Shown: one piece after another, positions 1 through 11,899 of the stretch
How the letters are laid out: each line of letters begins with the position of its first letter
How positions within the stretch are numbered: the first letter of the stretch is position 1
Assembly: GCA_036936605.1 (NCBI GenBank)
Contig: JAUPFV010000005.1
Coordinates: 58,672,742 to 58,736,741 of the forward strand
DNA: 64,000 bases
Source: Limnanthes douglasii subsp. nivea
Lineage: Eukaryota > Streptophyta > Magnoliopsida > Brassicales > Limnanthaceae
Direction of reading: 5' to 3'
Notes under the pieces: model-generated
Seen by the model: the letters and a program-made list of their open reading frames with translations, nothing else
The model's database searches: none
Told to the model about the DNA's origin: nothing
Made by a program: the position numbers and the translations under genes

Positions 1-521
1 TTCAAAAAATTAATAGGTTGAGATATAAATTGAAACTTAATTTTTATATGTGTTTTTGTTCATACGTTTTTTGTTTATTAATTATCCTGTTTTTTTAAAA
101 CATAATTGGATATCAAATATATTATCATTTAAAAAAAATTAATTTTGATATTTTAATAGCAATGATCTTTTATTAGACGTAATTAAATTGATTTAATTTA
201 ACCAAAATATGTTATGTAAACTCAAGTATTATTAAGATCAAACCAAAGTGATATATATATATATATATATATTATTTTAAGGATAATAATATTATTAAGT
301 TCATACATCAAGTAAATTCGAGACGTATCTTATTTTATAATTATATTTTTTGTTAAACCAACTTTATTGAGATTTAAAATTACAAGTATTGTAATTTTGA
401 GGAATCTTACATCGACAACTTTCCTTTTGAATAACTGGCCTAATACAAAATAGGCATGAGTACTTAAGACTCTTTAATTTCAAGTATTACCTTTGAATCA
501 GATTGAAAACCTAGTCACCGT
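1..521. other. AT-rich DNA without a recognisable gene
   Basis: No open frame with a familiar motif was seen on either strand. The stretch is AT-rich and holds one short AT microsatellite at 251-272. It may be old transposon debris, but no terminal structure supports that. Confidence 0.5.
251..272. repeat. (AT)n microsatellite
   Basis: An uninterrupted run of about 11 AT dinucleotides. Confidence 0.9.
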
Positions 522-831
522 AGCAAAACATTACATCTATTCTCACCATTAATCTGATAAATGGCTTCACAACTATTCGGTATATAATGTAGTATTTGAA
601 AGGAGGTTGGATAGTATATTGGTGGTGTCTCGTGATAGGGACTTAACGGTATCAAGATAACCTACCCATCACGATTTATAATGATTTGAGAGCTTCTCAT
701 GTGTTAAAAAACTGTCGAGCAAAATATTTTTTCTATTCTCACTATTGTCCCGGTAAATGGCTTCAAAGCTACCAGATCTATCAACTAGTTTTTGAAATGA
801 GGTTGGACAGTATATTGGTGGTGGCTCGTGA
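522..831. repeat. ~195-bp tandem duplication, second unit split by a copia insertion
   Basis: Two diverged direct copies: unit 1 at 522-716, unit 2 at 717-831 and resuming at about 8104-8200. Shared landmarks are AAATGGCTTCA, AGGTTGGA.AGTATATTGGTGGTG and GGTATCAAGA.A..CTACCCA. Unit 2 is cut at CTCGTGA exactly where the copia element starts and continues after its far end, so the pre-insertion sequence can be read from the alignment. No coding signal was recognised. Confidence 0.8.
827..831. repeat. Target-site duplication CGTGA, left copy
   Basis: CGTGA directly precedes the TG of the left LTR and recurs at 8099-8103 directly after the CA of the right LTR. Five bp is the usual copia duplication length. 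Confidence 0.95.
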
Positions 832-1601
832 TGATAGAAATACTAATGCGGATTTCTAATCTAACTTATTGAACCATGAAGTTAAATCATCCTATAATAA
901 TGCGGAATAAATACTTACAGGATGTAGACATTCTTTGATCTTCAGATTCCTGACTTAGAGCAGATGATCGGCGATCCTTTGCTAGGTTATTGATTTTTCT
1001 AAGAGATGGCAACCAAAACACACTTTTGTAATTGATTCGAAGGAAGAATCAATTTGTTTTTCTTAAAGGAATTTCTCTCTGTATTTTCTTTTCTTTTCTT
1101 TCAAGAATGAGAAACTCATTCTTATATAGAACTAAAGTGAGAAAACGGTTCTTCATTAAGTAATTGTCTGTAACTTCCAGACATTTACTTAACGAAGACC
1201 AGTAACGGTTCTTCTCTCTTAATTGTCTGTAACTTCCAGACGGTTACTTAATGAAGACCAGTAACGGTTCTTCTCTCTTAATTGTCTGTAACTTCCAGAC
1301 AGTTACTTAATGAAGACCAGTCCTTATTAAATTTCCACTCTTAGGGACCATAACCCGGTATTATTTTGTTTTACAAAATAACCCCAAAACTTTACGTTTT
1401 GCTTAAGTTGTTTATTTCCGAATCCAATCCTTCACAGTATTCAGAATTAAACCTGGTATCTATACAATTACCTCCATGATACATATTTTATCTACTAGTC
1501 CGTTCTTTTCTTTATGTTTACTTTTATTGGACTGATATTAACGATAGTTCGATACATCGATACGACATGTGACGGTCCAACTTAATGGAGAAATTCCAAC
1601 A
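832..1601 (-). repeat. Copia 1 3' LTR
   Basis: Direct repeat of 7329-8098, equal length, about 98% identical by eye, TG...CA ends. Carries three ~59-bp tandem hairpin repeats. Confidence 0.96.
1144..1320 (-). repeat. Three ~59-bp tandem hairpin repeats inside the LTR
   Basis: Units start at about 1144, 1203 and 1262. Each holds GTCTG-TAACTTC-CAGAC, a 5-bp stem with a short loop, between ATTAAGTAA-like and TTACTTAAtGAAGACCAGT blocks. The same array is in the other LTR at 7641-7817. Its role, if any, is unknown. Confidence 0.85.
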
Positions 1602-1614
1602 ATCTCCCACTTGG
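1602..1614 (-). promoter_or_regulatory. Copia 1 polypurine tract
   Basis: On the element strand this reads CCAAGTGGGAGAT and touches the 3' LTR, the expected place for second-strand priming. The same tract occurs in copia 2 at 58164-58176. Confidence 0.9.
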
Positions 1615-2023
1615 ATCATCATATGCTACTATAGGATGCATCCACTTAATGAACGTTCTAAATTTCTATCGTCACATAGATAACCTTAACAATCTTGTAA
1701 ATGACTATTAACGACATAGGACTAAAGTCATCATCAATGCATTTCAAGCCGCAAATAGATGCATCAGTAATCACGATATCGCAACAATCAACTACATGGA
1801 TCTATCATGGTGCATAGCATAAGAATAATATGAAATGTAATCTTACATATCTATTCTTAACTAGTCCCACTTAATTGGAGGTCTACTTACAGCAGAGTAC
1901 GAATAATCAAATACAAGAGCACACTGAAAACTTGTATATAAATATGTTTGCATTAATGACCTTAAGTTCGCGAATATCATAATACAAACAAATTTAATAG
2001 CTTAATACAAACTCCCACTGAAA

Positions 2024-3970
2024 CTAATAATCCTTTAAGTACACAACACCCATGTTAATGGTGTGTTCAATAAAAACTTTAGGTACTAATGCCTTCGTAA
2101 GAGGATCTGCTAACATTGAGTTTGTCCCTATGTGCTCCACATTAATTTGACCACTCTGTACTCTCTCTTTAACAGACGGGAACTTAATATCTACATGTTT
2201 GGACTTAACCGAGCTCCTGTTACTGTTTGAATACTGAACTGCCGAGTTATTGTCACAATATAATCTAAGGGGTTTTTCTATCCCTTCTACGATTCGCAGT
2301 CCCGTGACAAAATTTTACAGCCAAAGCGCCTGATTGGATGCCTCGAAACAAGCAACAAATTCCGCAGCCATAGTGGAAGATGCAATGAGTGTTTGTTTAA
2401 CACTTTTCCATGATATTGCACCTCCCTCTAAAAGGAATATAATGCCTGAGGTTGAACGACGAGAATCCTCACATCTGGCGAAATCCGAGTCGGAATACCC
2501 TATGACCTCCAGTTTATCCGACTTCTTATATGTTAACCTGTGATGTTTTGTTTGTTGCAAATACCGGAGAACTCTTTTGACTGCTTTCCAGTGTTCCATC
2601 CCCGGATTACTTACGTATCTCCCTAACACACCCACCACAAAAGCAATGTCTGGCCGTGTACAAACTTGAGCATACATCAGACTTCCAACAGCCGAAGCAT
2701 ATGGAACCTTTTGCATTTACTCAATCTCAAGTTTTGTCTTTGGGCATTGCTTAAGGCTAAACTTTTCACCTTTTAATATAGGGGTTTCCTTTCCTTTGCT
2801 GTTAGCCATCCCGTAACGTTGTAACATACTCTCAATATACGCCTTTTGTGATAAACTCAAAATTCCATGGTATCGATTCCTGTGAATTTGAATTCCTAAC
2901 ACAAATGATGCATCACCAAGATCTTTCATATCGAATTTGTCCGAAAGAAATTTCTTGGTCGTATGTAACAATTCCTTATCGTTCGTGGCCAATAATATGT
3001 CATCAACATACAGCGCTAGAAATATGAATTTACTCCCACTGAATTTTTTATACACACAATCCTCTACCGAATTTATCTCGAAACCAAATGAGACAATAAC
3101 TTCAAGGAATTTGTGATACCACTGTCGAGACGCTTGCTTGAGACCATAAATAGATTTCTTCAGTTTACATACCGTCGACTTTGGATCACCAGAGACAAAG
3201 TTTTCAGGTTGTAACATATAGATCATTTCCTCAATGTCTCCATTAAGAAATGCGGTCTTTACATCCATTTGATGGAGCTCAAGGTCGAAGTGTGCAACTA
3301 ATGCCATGATTGTCCGAAAAGAATCCTTCGAAGAAACTGGAGAGAAGGTTTCTTTAAAGTCAATCCCTTCACGTTGAGTAAAACCCTTAGCTACAAGTCG
3401 CGCTTTATGCCTCTCCACATTACCCTTAGAATCCCGTTTGGTTTTAAAAATCCATTTACAACCAATCGGCTTCTTTCCTTCAGGTAATGGAACAAGCTCC
3501 CATACCGCGTTATCTTGCATTGATTTAAACTCTTCGTTCATTGCTTTAATCCAGAAGTGAGAATCAGAACTTTTCATGGCTTCACGAACATTTAAAGGAT
3601 CGTTTTCTGTTGAACCATAAAATTCTTCATGTTCTTGAAGATACACTATATAGTCTGAAGATATAGCGCTCTTTCTTTCTCTAGTAGATCTACGCAAAGG
3701 CATAATTTCTTCATTTTGCACTTGAACTTCTTGAGGAGATAGAGTTTGTTCTTCTTGAACAACTTTATTTTGCTCCATTGGAACAACATCCATAGGAGGA
3801 AGATTAACATCATCTTGAGTATATATATGTTCTAACGAATCTGAAGTGATGATTGGCCTTCTAATTACCATATCATCATCTGACACTATAGTATCATTGT
3901 TAGAACCTTCATGAATCTCTATTGATTCTTCCTCAAAATGAATGTTCGTTACTAAATTCTTCCCCCCCAA
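2024..3970 (-). pseudogene. Copia 1 reverse transcriptase and RNase H region of pol
   Basis: Encodes the copia RT (RVT_2 type) followed by RNase H, which copy the element RNA into DNA inside the virus-like particle. Visible RT motifs are GCKWIFKTKRDSKG, the first catalytic Asp in HQMDVKTAFLNG, and LYVDDILLATN, the intact YVDD active site. RNase H shows SRRSTSG, ALWL and LYCDNNSAVQYSN. The frame runs to a natural stop at 2024-2026. Two in-frame stops interrupt it: 2717-2719 between RT and RNase H, and 2312-2314 inside RNase H. The 5' edge overlaps the integrase reading at 3933-3970 because a G7 run shifts the frame. The catalytic motifs survive, but no complete polyprotein can be made. Confidence 0.93.
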
Positions 3971-5349
3971 ACTCTATATCCTCAAAGAATTTCGCTGTAC
4001 CCGTCTCAAATATATTCTTTGTGGAAGGATCATAAAACTTAAAACCCCTACTGTGCTCGGGATATCCGATGAAATAACTACTAACCGTTTTGGAGTCCAA
4101 TTTATTTTCATTCGGCCTATAAGGCTTCGCTTCAGCTGGACATCCCCAAACATGTAAATGTTTTAAACTAGGTTTACGCCCAGTCCAAAGTTCATACGGT
4201 GTCTTAGTAGTTGCTTTCGTCGGAACTCTATTAAGTAGGTAGGTCGCACATTTTATTGCTTCTCCCCAGAGTGATATAGGTAATGTTGAATGACTAATCA
4301 TACTTCTTACCATATCCTTTAATGTACGGTTTCGTCTCTCAGATACTCCATTCATGTTGGACGAACCCGACATCGTATACTGAGGGACTATACCACACTC
4401 TTCTAGGAACTTTGCAAACGGTCCATGACATTGTTCACCTGAACCATCATATCTCCTATAGTATTCACCACCACGGTCCGATCTGACGCACTTAATGTCT
4501 TTACCAAATGTTTTTCAACTTCAGTCTTAAAGACTTTGAACTTGTCAATGGCCTCTGATTTTTCGTGAATGAGATATAGATACCCATATCGTGAAAAGTC
4601 GTCAATGAAAGATACAAAATATCGTTGGCCGTTCCATGATGCTGTAGGGAACGGACCGCAAATGTCTGTATGTATCAAATCCAAGACCCCTTTCGCTCTG
4701 TATGCATCTAATCGTTTCACTTTGGTCTGTTTTCCTTTTATACATTCAATGCAAACGTTGAAGTCCGAAAAATCCAGTTCACTTAATAAACCTTCTGAAA
4801 CAAGATTTTCAATTCTATTTCTAGAAATGTGACCTAATCGCTTGTGCCAAATTTTTGCTGATTTTTCCATTTTACAATTTAGTTTTCCAGGTACATCTAC
4901 ATTCATTATCTCTTTGTGATCCTTTATAGTATCCAATAAATACAAGTTATCATTTGCTATTAACTTTCCAGAACCAACAACATTACCATGTAAATAAAGA
5001 CATAAACTTTCATTTCCAAATAGACAAGAATAACTTAATTTGTCCAACAACGGAAAAGAAATTAGGTTCCTTCGAAAAGAAGGTACATACAATACGTCTT
5101 TTAAATACAAAAAATGTCCACTGGTAAGCAACAAACAAAAATCACAGATAGAATGAACTAAACACGAACTGCCATCAGCTGTATAGATGGATGTTTCACC
5201 ATCACTCAGGCTTCGGTTTCTTATCATACCCTGCAAAGAAATACAAACATGAGTTGTTGCTGCTGTATCAACCCACCAAGTATTTCTTGGCACTGAAACT
5301 AAATTGATCTGAGAACAGACCATATAAGTGAAAATACCTTTGGCTTTCA
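3933..5349 (-). pseudogene. Copia 1 protease, GAG pre-integrase and integrase region
   Basis: Continues the gag frame. A protease-like site reads WWVDTAATTHVC, with Ala where the family normally has Gly after the catalytic Asp-Thr. The pre-integrase zinc binding region has HKRLGH and CIECIKGKQ (HHCC pattern) around 4740-4860. The integrase core begins with IHTDICGPFP, then FIDDFSRYG, and the Glu lies in [14 protein letters not shown], so the DDE residues are present. One single-base frameshift falls near 4510, just before the RSDRGGEYY motif, and another at the G7 run at 3961-3967. Everything before 4403 shares the gag frame; 4373-3933 is in the shifted frame. Confidence 0.9.
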
Positions 5350-6148
5350 TCATAGCCCTCCATTTTTCACATTCTTTCTTAAAGTGCCCCGGTTTCTTAC
5401 AATGGAAGCAACGCCCTTTACCAGACGTACCCTTATGCTTCTTTTGTCCCGAACCCGATGTATGTGCATCTGAACCTTCATACTTTCTCTTAATTCCCTT
5501 ATCCATCTGAGCTTTCACCATTTGCACTTCTGGATGTTCTTGCTTCATCTTTTCCTCCTCTTGCACTGCCTGAGAGATGAGCTCGTTGAGAGTCCATTTC
5601 TCGCGCTGACAGTTATAAGAAGTTTCGAAGTTCTTATACTGAGGAGGGAAAGAGTGAAAAGCAAATCTTACCACAACATCTTCGGGAAGGTCAATCTTAA
5701 GTGCTTTCAGTTTGGAAGCGATGTTTGACATTTCCAAGATGTGCTCACGAACAGTCCCTTTGCCACGATATTTCATAGAGGCTAGCTTAATAAGCAGCGT
5801 CTTAATCTCTACTTTATCGTTCTTGGCAAAACATTTCTCTACCTCTTCGAGAAATATTTTCGCATTAGTGATCTCAGGTGAAACTGCACCACGGAATGCT
5901 AATGGAATTGCTTGCTTCATGATCCCTAGACTTATCCTGTTCGACTTTTACCACGCCACTGACTCTTTCTTCTACGTAGGAGAACTGTCATCAGTCAGAG
6001 GTTTAGGTTCATCGACCCTTAATGCTAAGTCGTAATCATGGCACATCAAGTGCAGCAACATATCTTCTTTCCACAGCTCAAAGTTGCTCCCATTAAGTAT
6101 GGGTGCCTTTTTGCCTTCCGGGTTATAGAAATACGAATTTGCTAACAT
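5350..6148 (-). pseudogene. Copia 1 gag (UBN2 type, CCHC knuckle)
   Basis: The gag protein packages element RNA. The likely start is the ATG at 6148-6146; an in-frame ATG also lies at 6181. The N-terminal part has LNGSNFELWKEDMLLHL, typical of the copia gag (DUF4219/UBN2) domain, and the C-terminal part has the zinc knuckle CFHCKKPGHFKKEC near 5369-5411 (CX2CX4HX4C intact). A basic Ser/Gly-rich linker precedes the knuckle. Two in-frame stops, TAG at 5972-5974 and TAA at 5948-5950, separate the first ~58 codons from the rest; the reading frame itself is unchanged across them. Confidence 0.9.
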
Positions 6149-6184
6149 AACAAACAACAAACAATAAATAGCCAAAAACATCAC

Positions 6185-7313
6185 TTAACATATAACCTCC
6201 ATAGTATTTAACAAATAAGCATAGCATAATAAAACATACTCTTACAACATCAGTAAGATACCTTTGGGCAAGCATATTAATTTGTATATGTATGAGTTTG
6301 AGCATAATTAATGTTGATCCTTCTAATTGACAAGAAAAAAAAATCTTCCTTTGGGCCGATTTTTTCCTAGTTCAATTTTCTTAATGATCAATTCACAAAT
6401 AACTATCTCGTGTCTAAGATTAACTATGTCAAACATTAACCTTCCTTTGGGCCGATTAAAATTTACATACTTGTCAATCATAGACTTGTCAAAACTCTAA
6501 AATAATTAATTCAGCAATAGGGATCACTTTGGCGATATATTGAATCATTAATTATTTACCGAAGTTCGGACAACTTAAAACATGCTAATTATTTTGAAAA
6601 ATACTATACGACTACCTTACTTAATGTCCAAACTATTTCGTAGTCTATGTATAATTTAATCAAATTAAATTTACACCTTAAATTTAATATATTATAATAT
6701 ATCTTTAATTATATTGTAATATATCTTTAATTAAATTAAATTTACACCTTAAATTTAATATATTATAATATATCTTTAATTATATTGTAATATATCTTTA
6801 ATTATAATATATCTTTAATTAAATTAAATTTACACCTTAAATTTAATATATTATAATATATCTTTAATTATATTATAATATAATTCTTAATATATATTAT
6901 AATATAGTATTTATTTATATATATAAAACTTATTCATATATATACTATAATATATATTTATATATATAATAAACTTCAATGATATAATATAATTCTCGTA
7001 ATAATTCACTTATAACTTTATATAATATATAAGCAAACTTAATTACACATTTATCGGTGGTCACGTATATTTCGCCTATTCTTTAGGCTTTAGGCGAAAT
7101 GACAGTTACTAAATTAACAATTTCAGATTTTAATTTAATTATATTAATTATAGTAGTCGCATACGGCATCTTTTAACTGCATATATAATTATACCACCGT
7201 AATTGTTTAATTGTTTATGTAATTTCCGATAACCGACATCATATCTAATATATAGATCTAATATATATGATCTAATTTTATAATCTGAAAAACTAAGAAT
7301 TTAATTTCATGGT
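6185..7313 (-). other. Copia 1 untranslated leader
   Basis: About 1.1 kb between the primer binding site and gag, very AT-rich, no convincing ORF. It holds an AT-rich tandem repeat (6655-6890) and two exact copies of CTTCCTTTGGGCCGAT (6345-6360 and 6441-6456). On the element strand these read ATCGGCCCAAAGGAAG. Confidence 0.8.
6655..6890. repeat. AT-rich tandem repeat in the copia 1 leader
   Basis: Roughly three copies of a unit starting TTAAATTTACACCTTAAATT and continuing with ATATATCTTTAATTATATT. Units are about 70-100 bp, the difference coming from an extra internal subrepeat. Confidence 0.85.
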
Positions 7314-7326
7314 GGCTCTGATACCA
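7314..7326 (-). promoter_or_regulatory. Copia 1 primer binding site
   Basis: Element-strand TGGTATCAGAGCC, complementary to the 3' end of plant initiator tRNA-Met, two nt from the 5' LTR. The same 2-nt spacing is seen in copia 2, gypsy C and the nested gypsy-like element. Confidence 0.95.
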
Positions 7327-7328
7327 CT

Positions 7329-8098
7329 TGATAGAAATACTAATGTGGATTTCTAATCTAACTTATTGAACCATGAAGTTAAATCATCCTATAATAATGC
7401 GGAATAAATACTTACAGGATGTAGACATTCTTTGATCTTCAGATTCCTGACTTAGAGAAGATGATCGGCGATCCTTTGCTAGGTTATTGATTCTTCTAAG
7501 AGATGACAACCAAAACACACTTTTGTAATTGATTCGAAGGAAGAATCAATTTGTTTTTCTTAAAGGAATTTCTCTCTGTATTTTCTTTTCTTTTCTTTCA
7601 AGAATGAGAAACTCATTCTTATATAGAACTGAAGTGAGAAAACGGTTCTTCATTAAGTAATTGTCTGTAACTTCCAGACATTTACTTAACGAAGACCAGT
7701 AACGATTCTTCTCTCTTAATTGTCTGTAACTTCCAGACAGTTACTTAATGAAGACCAGTAACGGTTCTTCTCTCTTAATTGTCTGTAACTTCCAGACCGT
7801 TACTTAATGAAGACCAGTCCTTATTAAATTGCCACTCTTAGGGACCATAACCCGGTATTATTTTGTTTTACAAAATAACCCCAAAACTTTACGATTTGCT
7901 TAAGTTGTTTATTTCCGAATCCAATCCTTCACAGTATTCGGAATTAAACCTGGTATCTATACAATTACCTCCATGATACATATTTTATCTACTAGTCCGT
8001 TCTTTTCTTTATGATTACTTTTATTGGACTAATATTAACGATAGTTCGATACATCGATACGACATGTGACGGTCCAACTTAATGGAGAAATTCCAACA
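7329..8098 (-). repeat. Copia 1 5' LTR
   Basis: TG...CA repeat of 770 bp matching 832-1601. It would carry the element promoter. The hairpin array is at 7641-7817. Confidence 0.96.
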
Positions 8099-8103
8099 CG
8101 TGA
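8099..8103. repeat. Target-site duplication CGTGA, right copy
   Basis: Matches 827-831; the duplicated host unit resumes immediately after it. Confidence 0.95.
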
Positions 8104-8199
8104 TTGATACTTACCGGTATCAAGAGAAACTACCCACCACCATATATTCTGATTCAAAAGCTTCACGGGTGATAAAAAGTTTTTCAAAAGATTAATTTG

Positions 8200-10080
8200 A
8201 CATGTATTACATCTTGAGATAAATATGTTTATAATACATGTTAATGACGTTCTGAATCGATTCTGGTTGATTTTCGAGTTTCACTTTAGGTTAAAATATT
8301 CTTTTTGGATGCAATATATTCTTCTTTTGAGTATGCTGATGGGCAATAACCATGAAAACAAGTGGTTGCTTTCATTCTTTTGCCGTGACTTTAGCTCATA
8401 AGCATTCTACTTATCTTGATGAATTACAAGTAATCCTTATTATTTTAGACCATGGATGTTCCTCTGCATTTTTATCTACCATATCCGATTGTGTTGTGTT
8501 TTATGTTATGAGTCATTATTGTTACTTTTTGCATAATGCATTTTTCTCCTTAAATTTATTTACAACCATCTGATGATCCAAACATGTTAAAAGAAACTGT
8601 ATAGTACACTTTTGAGATTAAAAAGTCAGGATGAGACTGGTTAACTTGTTAGTAAACATAAGTTGAAGTAATATAAACTTATTATGTATATATAGAAAAT
8701 ATATTCAATTTGAAGCACTGATACATTAAGATATTTTTATAATGTTTCCAACTTTAAGACTATCCAGTAGCATTATAGCTTTGAGTTGATTTGGTATCGC
8801 TGTAGGATTTAGGTCAAGCTTGTATTTGCATTTGAGTGTCCACTTAGCTAGCCAATCATATGTTAAGTTTTTCTCCCGAATATATGAGTGATTGTCATGC
8901 TTGGATCTGTCAATTTTCTGTAACATTCTATTAGTGGTGATATGAACCAAGGTACACTATGATTCAATAACGTTCTATTAGTGTATTTTATAACTAATTA
9001 AAAAACAACACTTGACATAAAATTGATCCGCTTACAACTAATTATAAAACGATTATTGACCATAACATTTCCCAAATATAATATTTAAGTAAAATTAGTT
9101 AGTCAGAATTTTTTTAACAAAAAATAAACAAAAAAATAAATAAGTAAAACAAAAAAATACAACAGTAATTAATTTATAGATAAAAATAAAACATAGGTAC
9201 GTTGTTTGTCTTTTTAATATCATTAAGCAACTCAAATTTAAACTTTTCTAATAGTAAATTATTAAACAACTAAATACATAAAAAAATTAAAATAATAATA
9301 ATTAAACAAATTTATCATACAATATAATAATTATTTATTTCGTGCTAATATTTTTTATAGAATATCAATTAATTCAATAATATATAATAACTTATTTGAT
9401 CGTATATAATAATTTTATTATATTAATATAATAAACAAATTATCAATCGAATCGATTACGTATAATATAAATATCAACGGATTTTGAAGAAATATTTAAT
9501 ATATGTAAAATATGATTTTGAACAATAATATATTTAGACAAAAGAGAAAACAAGAAAACAATGAATGTCTTGTCCATGGTGTTTGACAAACCATAGTGTT
9601 TGACATACCATAGTGTTATTATTGGTCGGTCGTGGCTCAACAAGATGCTTGCAATCGCTTCCATATTGCACCAATGCCTTTGTTATATACTAAAAGTAAA
9701 GTGAGAGTCATAATAGGAAATTCAAAGTTAACTTTGAAGTAATATGTCACCTTTTTGGCTTTGAAAAAAAATAGCAATTAGTAAGGCTCTCACTTGGTGT
9801 TGACTTAATGACCTTTGTAAAACTATGAGCTTATAAGTCCCCAACGAGGATACAAATGTGCTTGATCTTGAAAATTGAAAGTGTTTGAAGGTCGGTACCA
9901 CTAATCTAGGTAGTATCGAGAACTTTGTACTATCATTTTAAACTAAAAACTTATATGTGTTTAGATAAAAAAATTGAAGTTATTTATGATTACCTTCAGA
10001 CATAATATGTCATAAGCACTTAATCAATCTAAATGTTTGAACCATCACTAAAACAAATTCTCTATATAAATACTAGAGGC
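8200..10080. other. AT-rich DNA without recognisable genes
   Basis: Short open frames on both strands show no familiar motif. A small direct repeat, CCATAGTGTTTGACA-like, sits at about 9568-9620. Nothing else was recognised. Confidence 0.5.
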
Positions 10081-10149
10081 TAGTATAGTTGAGGTGGATC
10101 GATTTTCAAAGTTCGAACATATTCAAGAGTCTATATACCTAGTCTAGAC

Positions 10150-10830
10150 TGCCAACCTAGTCCTACTCCAAAAGAAAAATAGGACGTGACGCGTGTTTGT
10201 GGATTTTATTGACTTGAATAGAGCATGTATCAAAGACCTATTCCTAGTTCCAAAGAAAGATCAGTTAGTATATTCAAGTTTAAATAACAAGATCTTGTCG
10301 TTCATGGATGCCTACTCATGGTACAACAGATTCATATGCATTTAATATATCAATAATGCACTAATTTTATTATTGACGTGTGATTTTATTGTTATAAAGT
10401 AAAATTATTCAGATTAAAGAATGCATAGGTTACATATTCAGGACTTATCAATAAGGATTTTGCTAGTTAGATATGATGGAGCATGGAATTTTATATTGAT
10501 GATATGTTTTTTTAAGAGCATCGATGATGCCAACAATATATGTGACCTAAAATAGACATTTAAAAACTTTAGGGTGATCAACTTGAAATTAAATTCAGAG
10601 AAATGTGAATTTGATACCAATCATCGAATTTCTTGGGGTACTTACTCAATGAAAGAGGTATAAAAGAGAATTTATCTATACTAACAGCCTTATCTTCCAT
10701 GCACTACCCAGATCCATCAAGAAAGTTCATATATTGGCTCGAAAACCGTTAGCCTTGAATATGTTCATATCTTGTTTTTCAGATAAATGTTTCCATTTAT
10801 TCTCCAAGTATTTAATTCTTTTATCGTTTC
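10150..10830 (+). pseudogene. Decayed Ty3/gypsy reverse transcriptase fragment
   Basis: Conceptual translation in shifting frames gives VDFIDLNRACIKD, LSFMDAYSWYN and YIDDM. These match the gypsy RT motifs DFTDLNKACPKD, LSFMDAYSGYN and YIDD, with KLNSEKCEF further on. There are many stops and frameshifts and one AT-rich gap around 10340-10440. It is much more decayed than the gypsy pol that follows and is probably a separate, older insertion. No LTRs were found. Confidence 0.75.
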
Positions 10831-10839
10831 CAATGATTT

Positions 10840-11160
10840 ACAGAATATAACAAAACTATTAACAAGATTAAATCATCATTGTATTCTCGAGAGATTCTTT
10901 CAAAACCCTACCAATCAATACATATAATATCTACTTTCTGGTTTTTGATTATGTCGTTAATATCTAATTAGTAAAAGATTTAAAAAGAAGTTCTATGTCA
11001 ATTTAATATATGAGCAAGAGCCTCTTATATTGAGAGATAAGGTATCTTGACCTTGACAAATGTTTCATCGACTTACTGGCGGTAACCATGAAAATGAGAC
11101 CTTATTTTTAGATTCATTTAATTGTTTATCAAACCTCTTTCCCACTTCAGAACATGCTAT
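10840..11160. other. Unassigned stretch between two gypsy fragments
   Basis: No recognisable coding or terminal structure. It could be gag or LTR remains of the following element. Confidence 0.4.
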
Positions 11161-11800
11161 AAACACCCTACATCTCGGGAAGAAAATATGACCTAGAAGA
11201 AAACATGGCGGTAGCTTCTCTGAAGAGAGGTCTTGACCGGCGAGGGAAACTATATGCCGACCTGATCAAATTCCCAACGGAGGTGATGGGGGACTTGCTC
11301 ACATGCGCGAACACATTTATACAAGTAGATGATTCTAGAAGAGAAGACTCGCCTAACCGACATGCCACTGACCCCAATTAGGAAATGGCCGAACAAAAAA
11401 GAACTGATGACATACCGCGACGGGACATTAATCAACGACCTCAGTACTATGAAAACCCGTCTTAAAAATTTACACCAATAACTGAAACCATATCGGTCAT
11501 ATATGATCGAACAAAAGAAATAACAAAATATCAAACGCCACGAGTAATGAGCGCCCCCGGTTACAAACGCTCAAGTAGATATTTCTTCTCATACGACAAC
11601 GATCATGGACATACTACAGACGAGTGTTGGCAACTCAGAGAAGAAATTCAGAAGTTGATACACAATGGGGAACTTATCCCATTTATCAAACAACAGGATC
11701 ACCAAAGATGACCAGAGTAGAGGGAAGAAGCACATTCGGCCAATGAGGATAAACTCGGTAACGATACTCAAGAAAATAAGAGAAAGTAACAATGGCTAAT
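11160..11800 (+). pseudogene. Gypsy A gag, C-terminal part
   Basis: The frame through SLKRGLDRRGKLYADLIKF matches the end of the gag helix-rich domain (compare SLIIGLDREGVLYTNLVKF in gypsy B). It is followed by a spacer and YDNDHGHTTDECWQLREEI, the degenerate gag zinc-knuckle region of this group. There is an in-frame stop near 11379 and another in the spacer; the N-terminal half is missing. An ~80-bp imperfect duplication follows at 11795-11945. Confidence 0.75.
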
Positions 11801-11899
11801 TACCATTGTAAGGGGTCAATCCAAGCTAACTATCGAAGAAGATGCAAGCAGAGAAAAGCAAGGGAAATCAGCAGTGACTATTTACCATTGAAGGGGGTC

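Larger units (their letters stand above)
832..8098 (-). mobile_element. Complete Ty1/copia LTR retrotransposon (copia 1)
   Basis: A 7.27-kb element read on the minus strand. Both LTRs are 770 bp, begin TG, end CA and differ by about a dozen substitutions. A 5-bp target duplication flanks it. The primer binding site lies 2 nt inside the right (5') LTR and the purine tract abuts the left (3') LTR. Domain order is gag, zinc knuckle, protease, GAG pre-integrase, integrase, RT, RNase H; integrase before RT is diagnostic for copia. Structure is intact, but the coding frame has several breaks: two stops early in gag, one frameshift in integrase, one at a G7 run before RT, and stops before and inside RNase H. 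It can therefore only move if enzymes are supplied by another copy. Confidence 0.97.

Noticed and set aside
8352..8573. 73-codon plus-strand ORF
   Set aside because: No domain, no flanking signals, AT-rich; likely chance.
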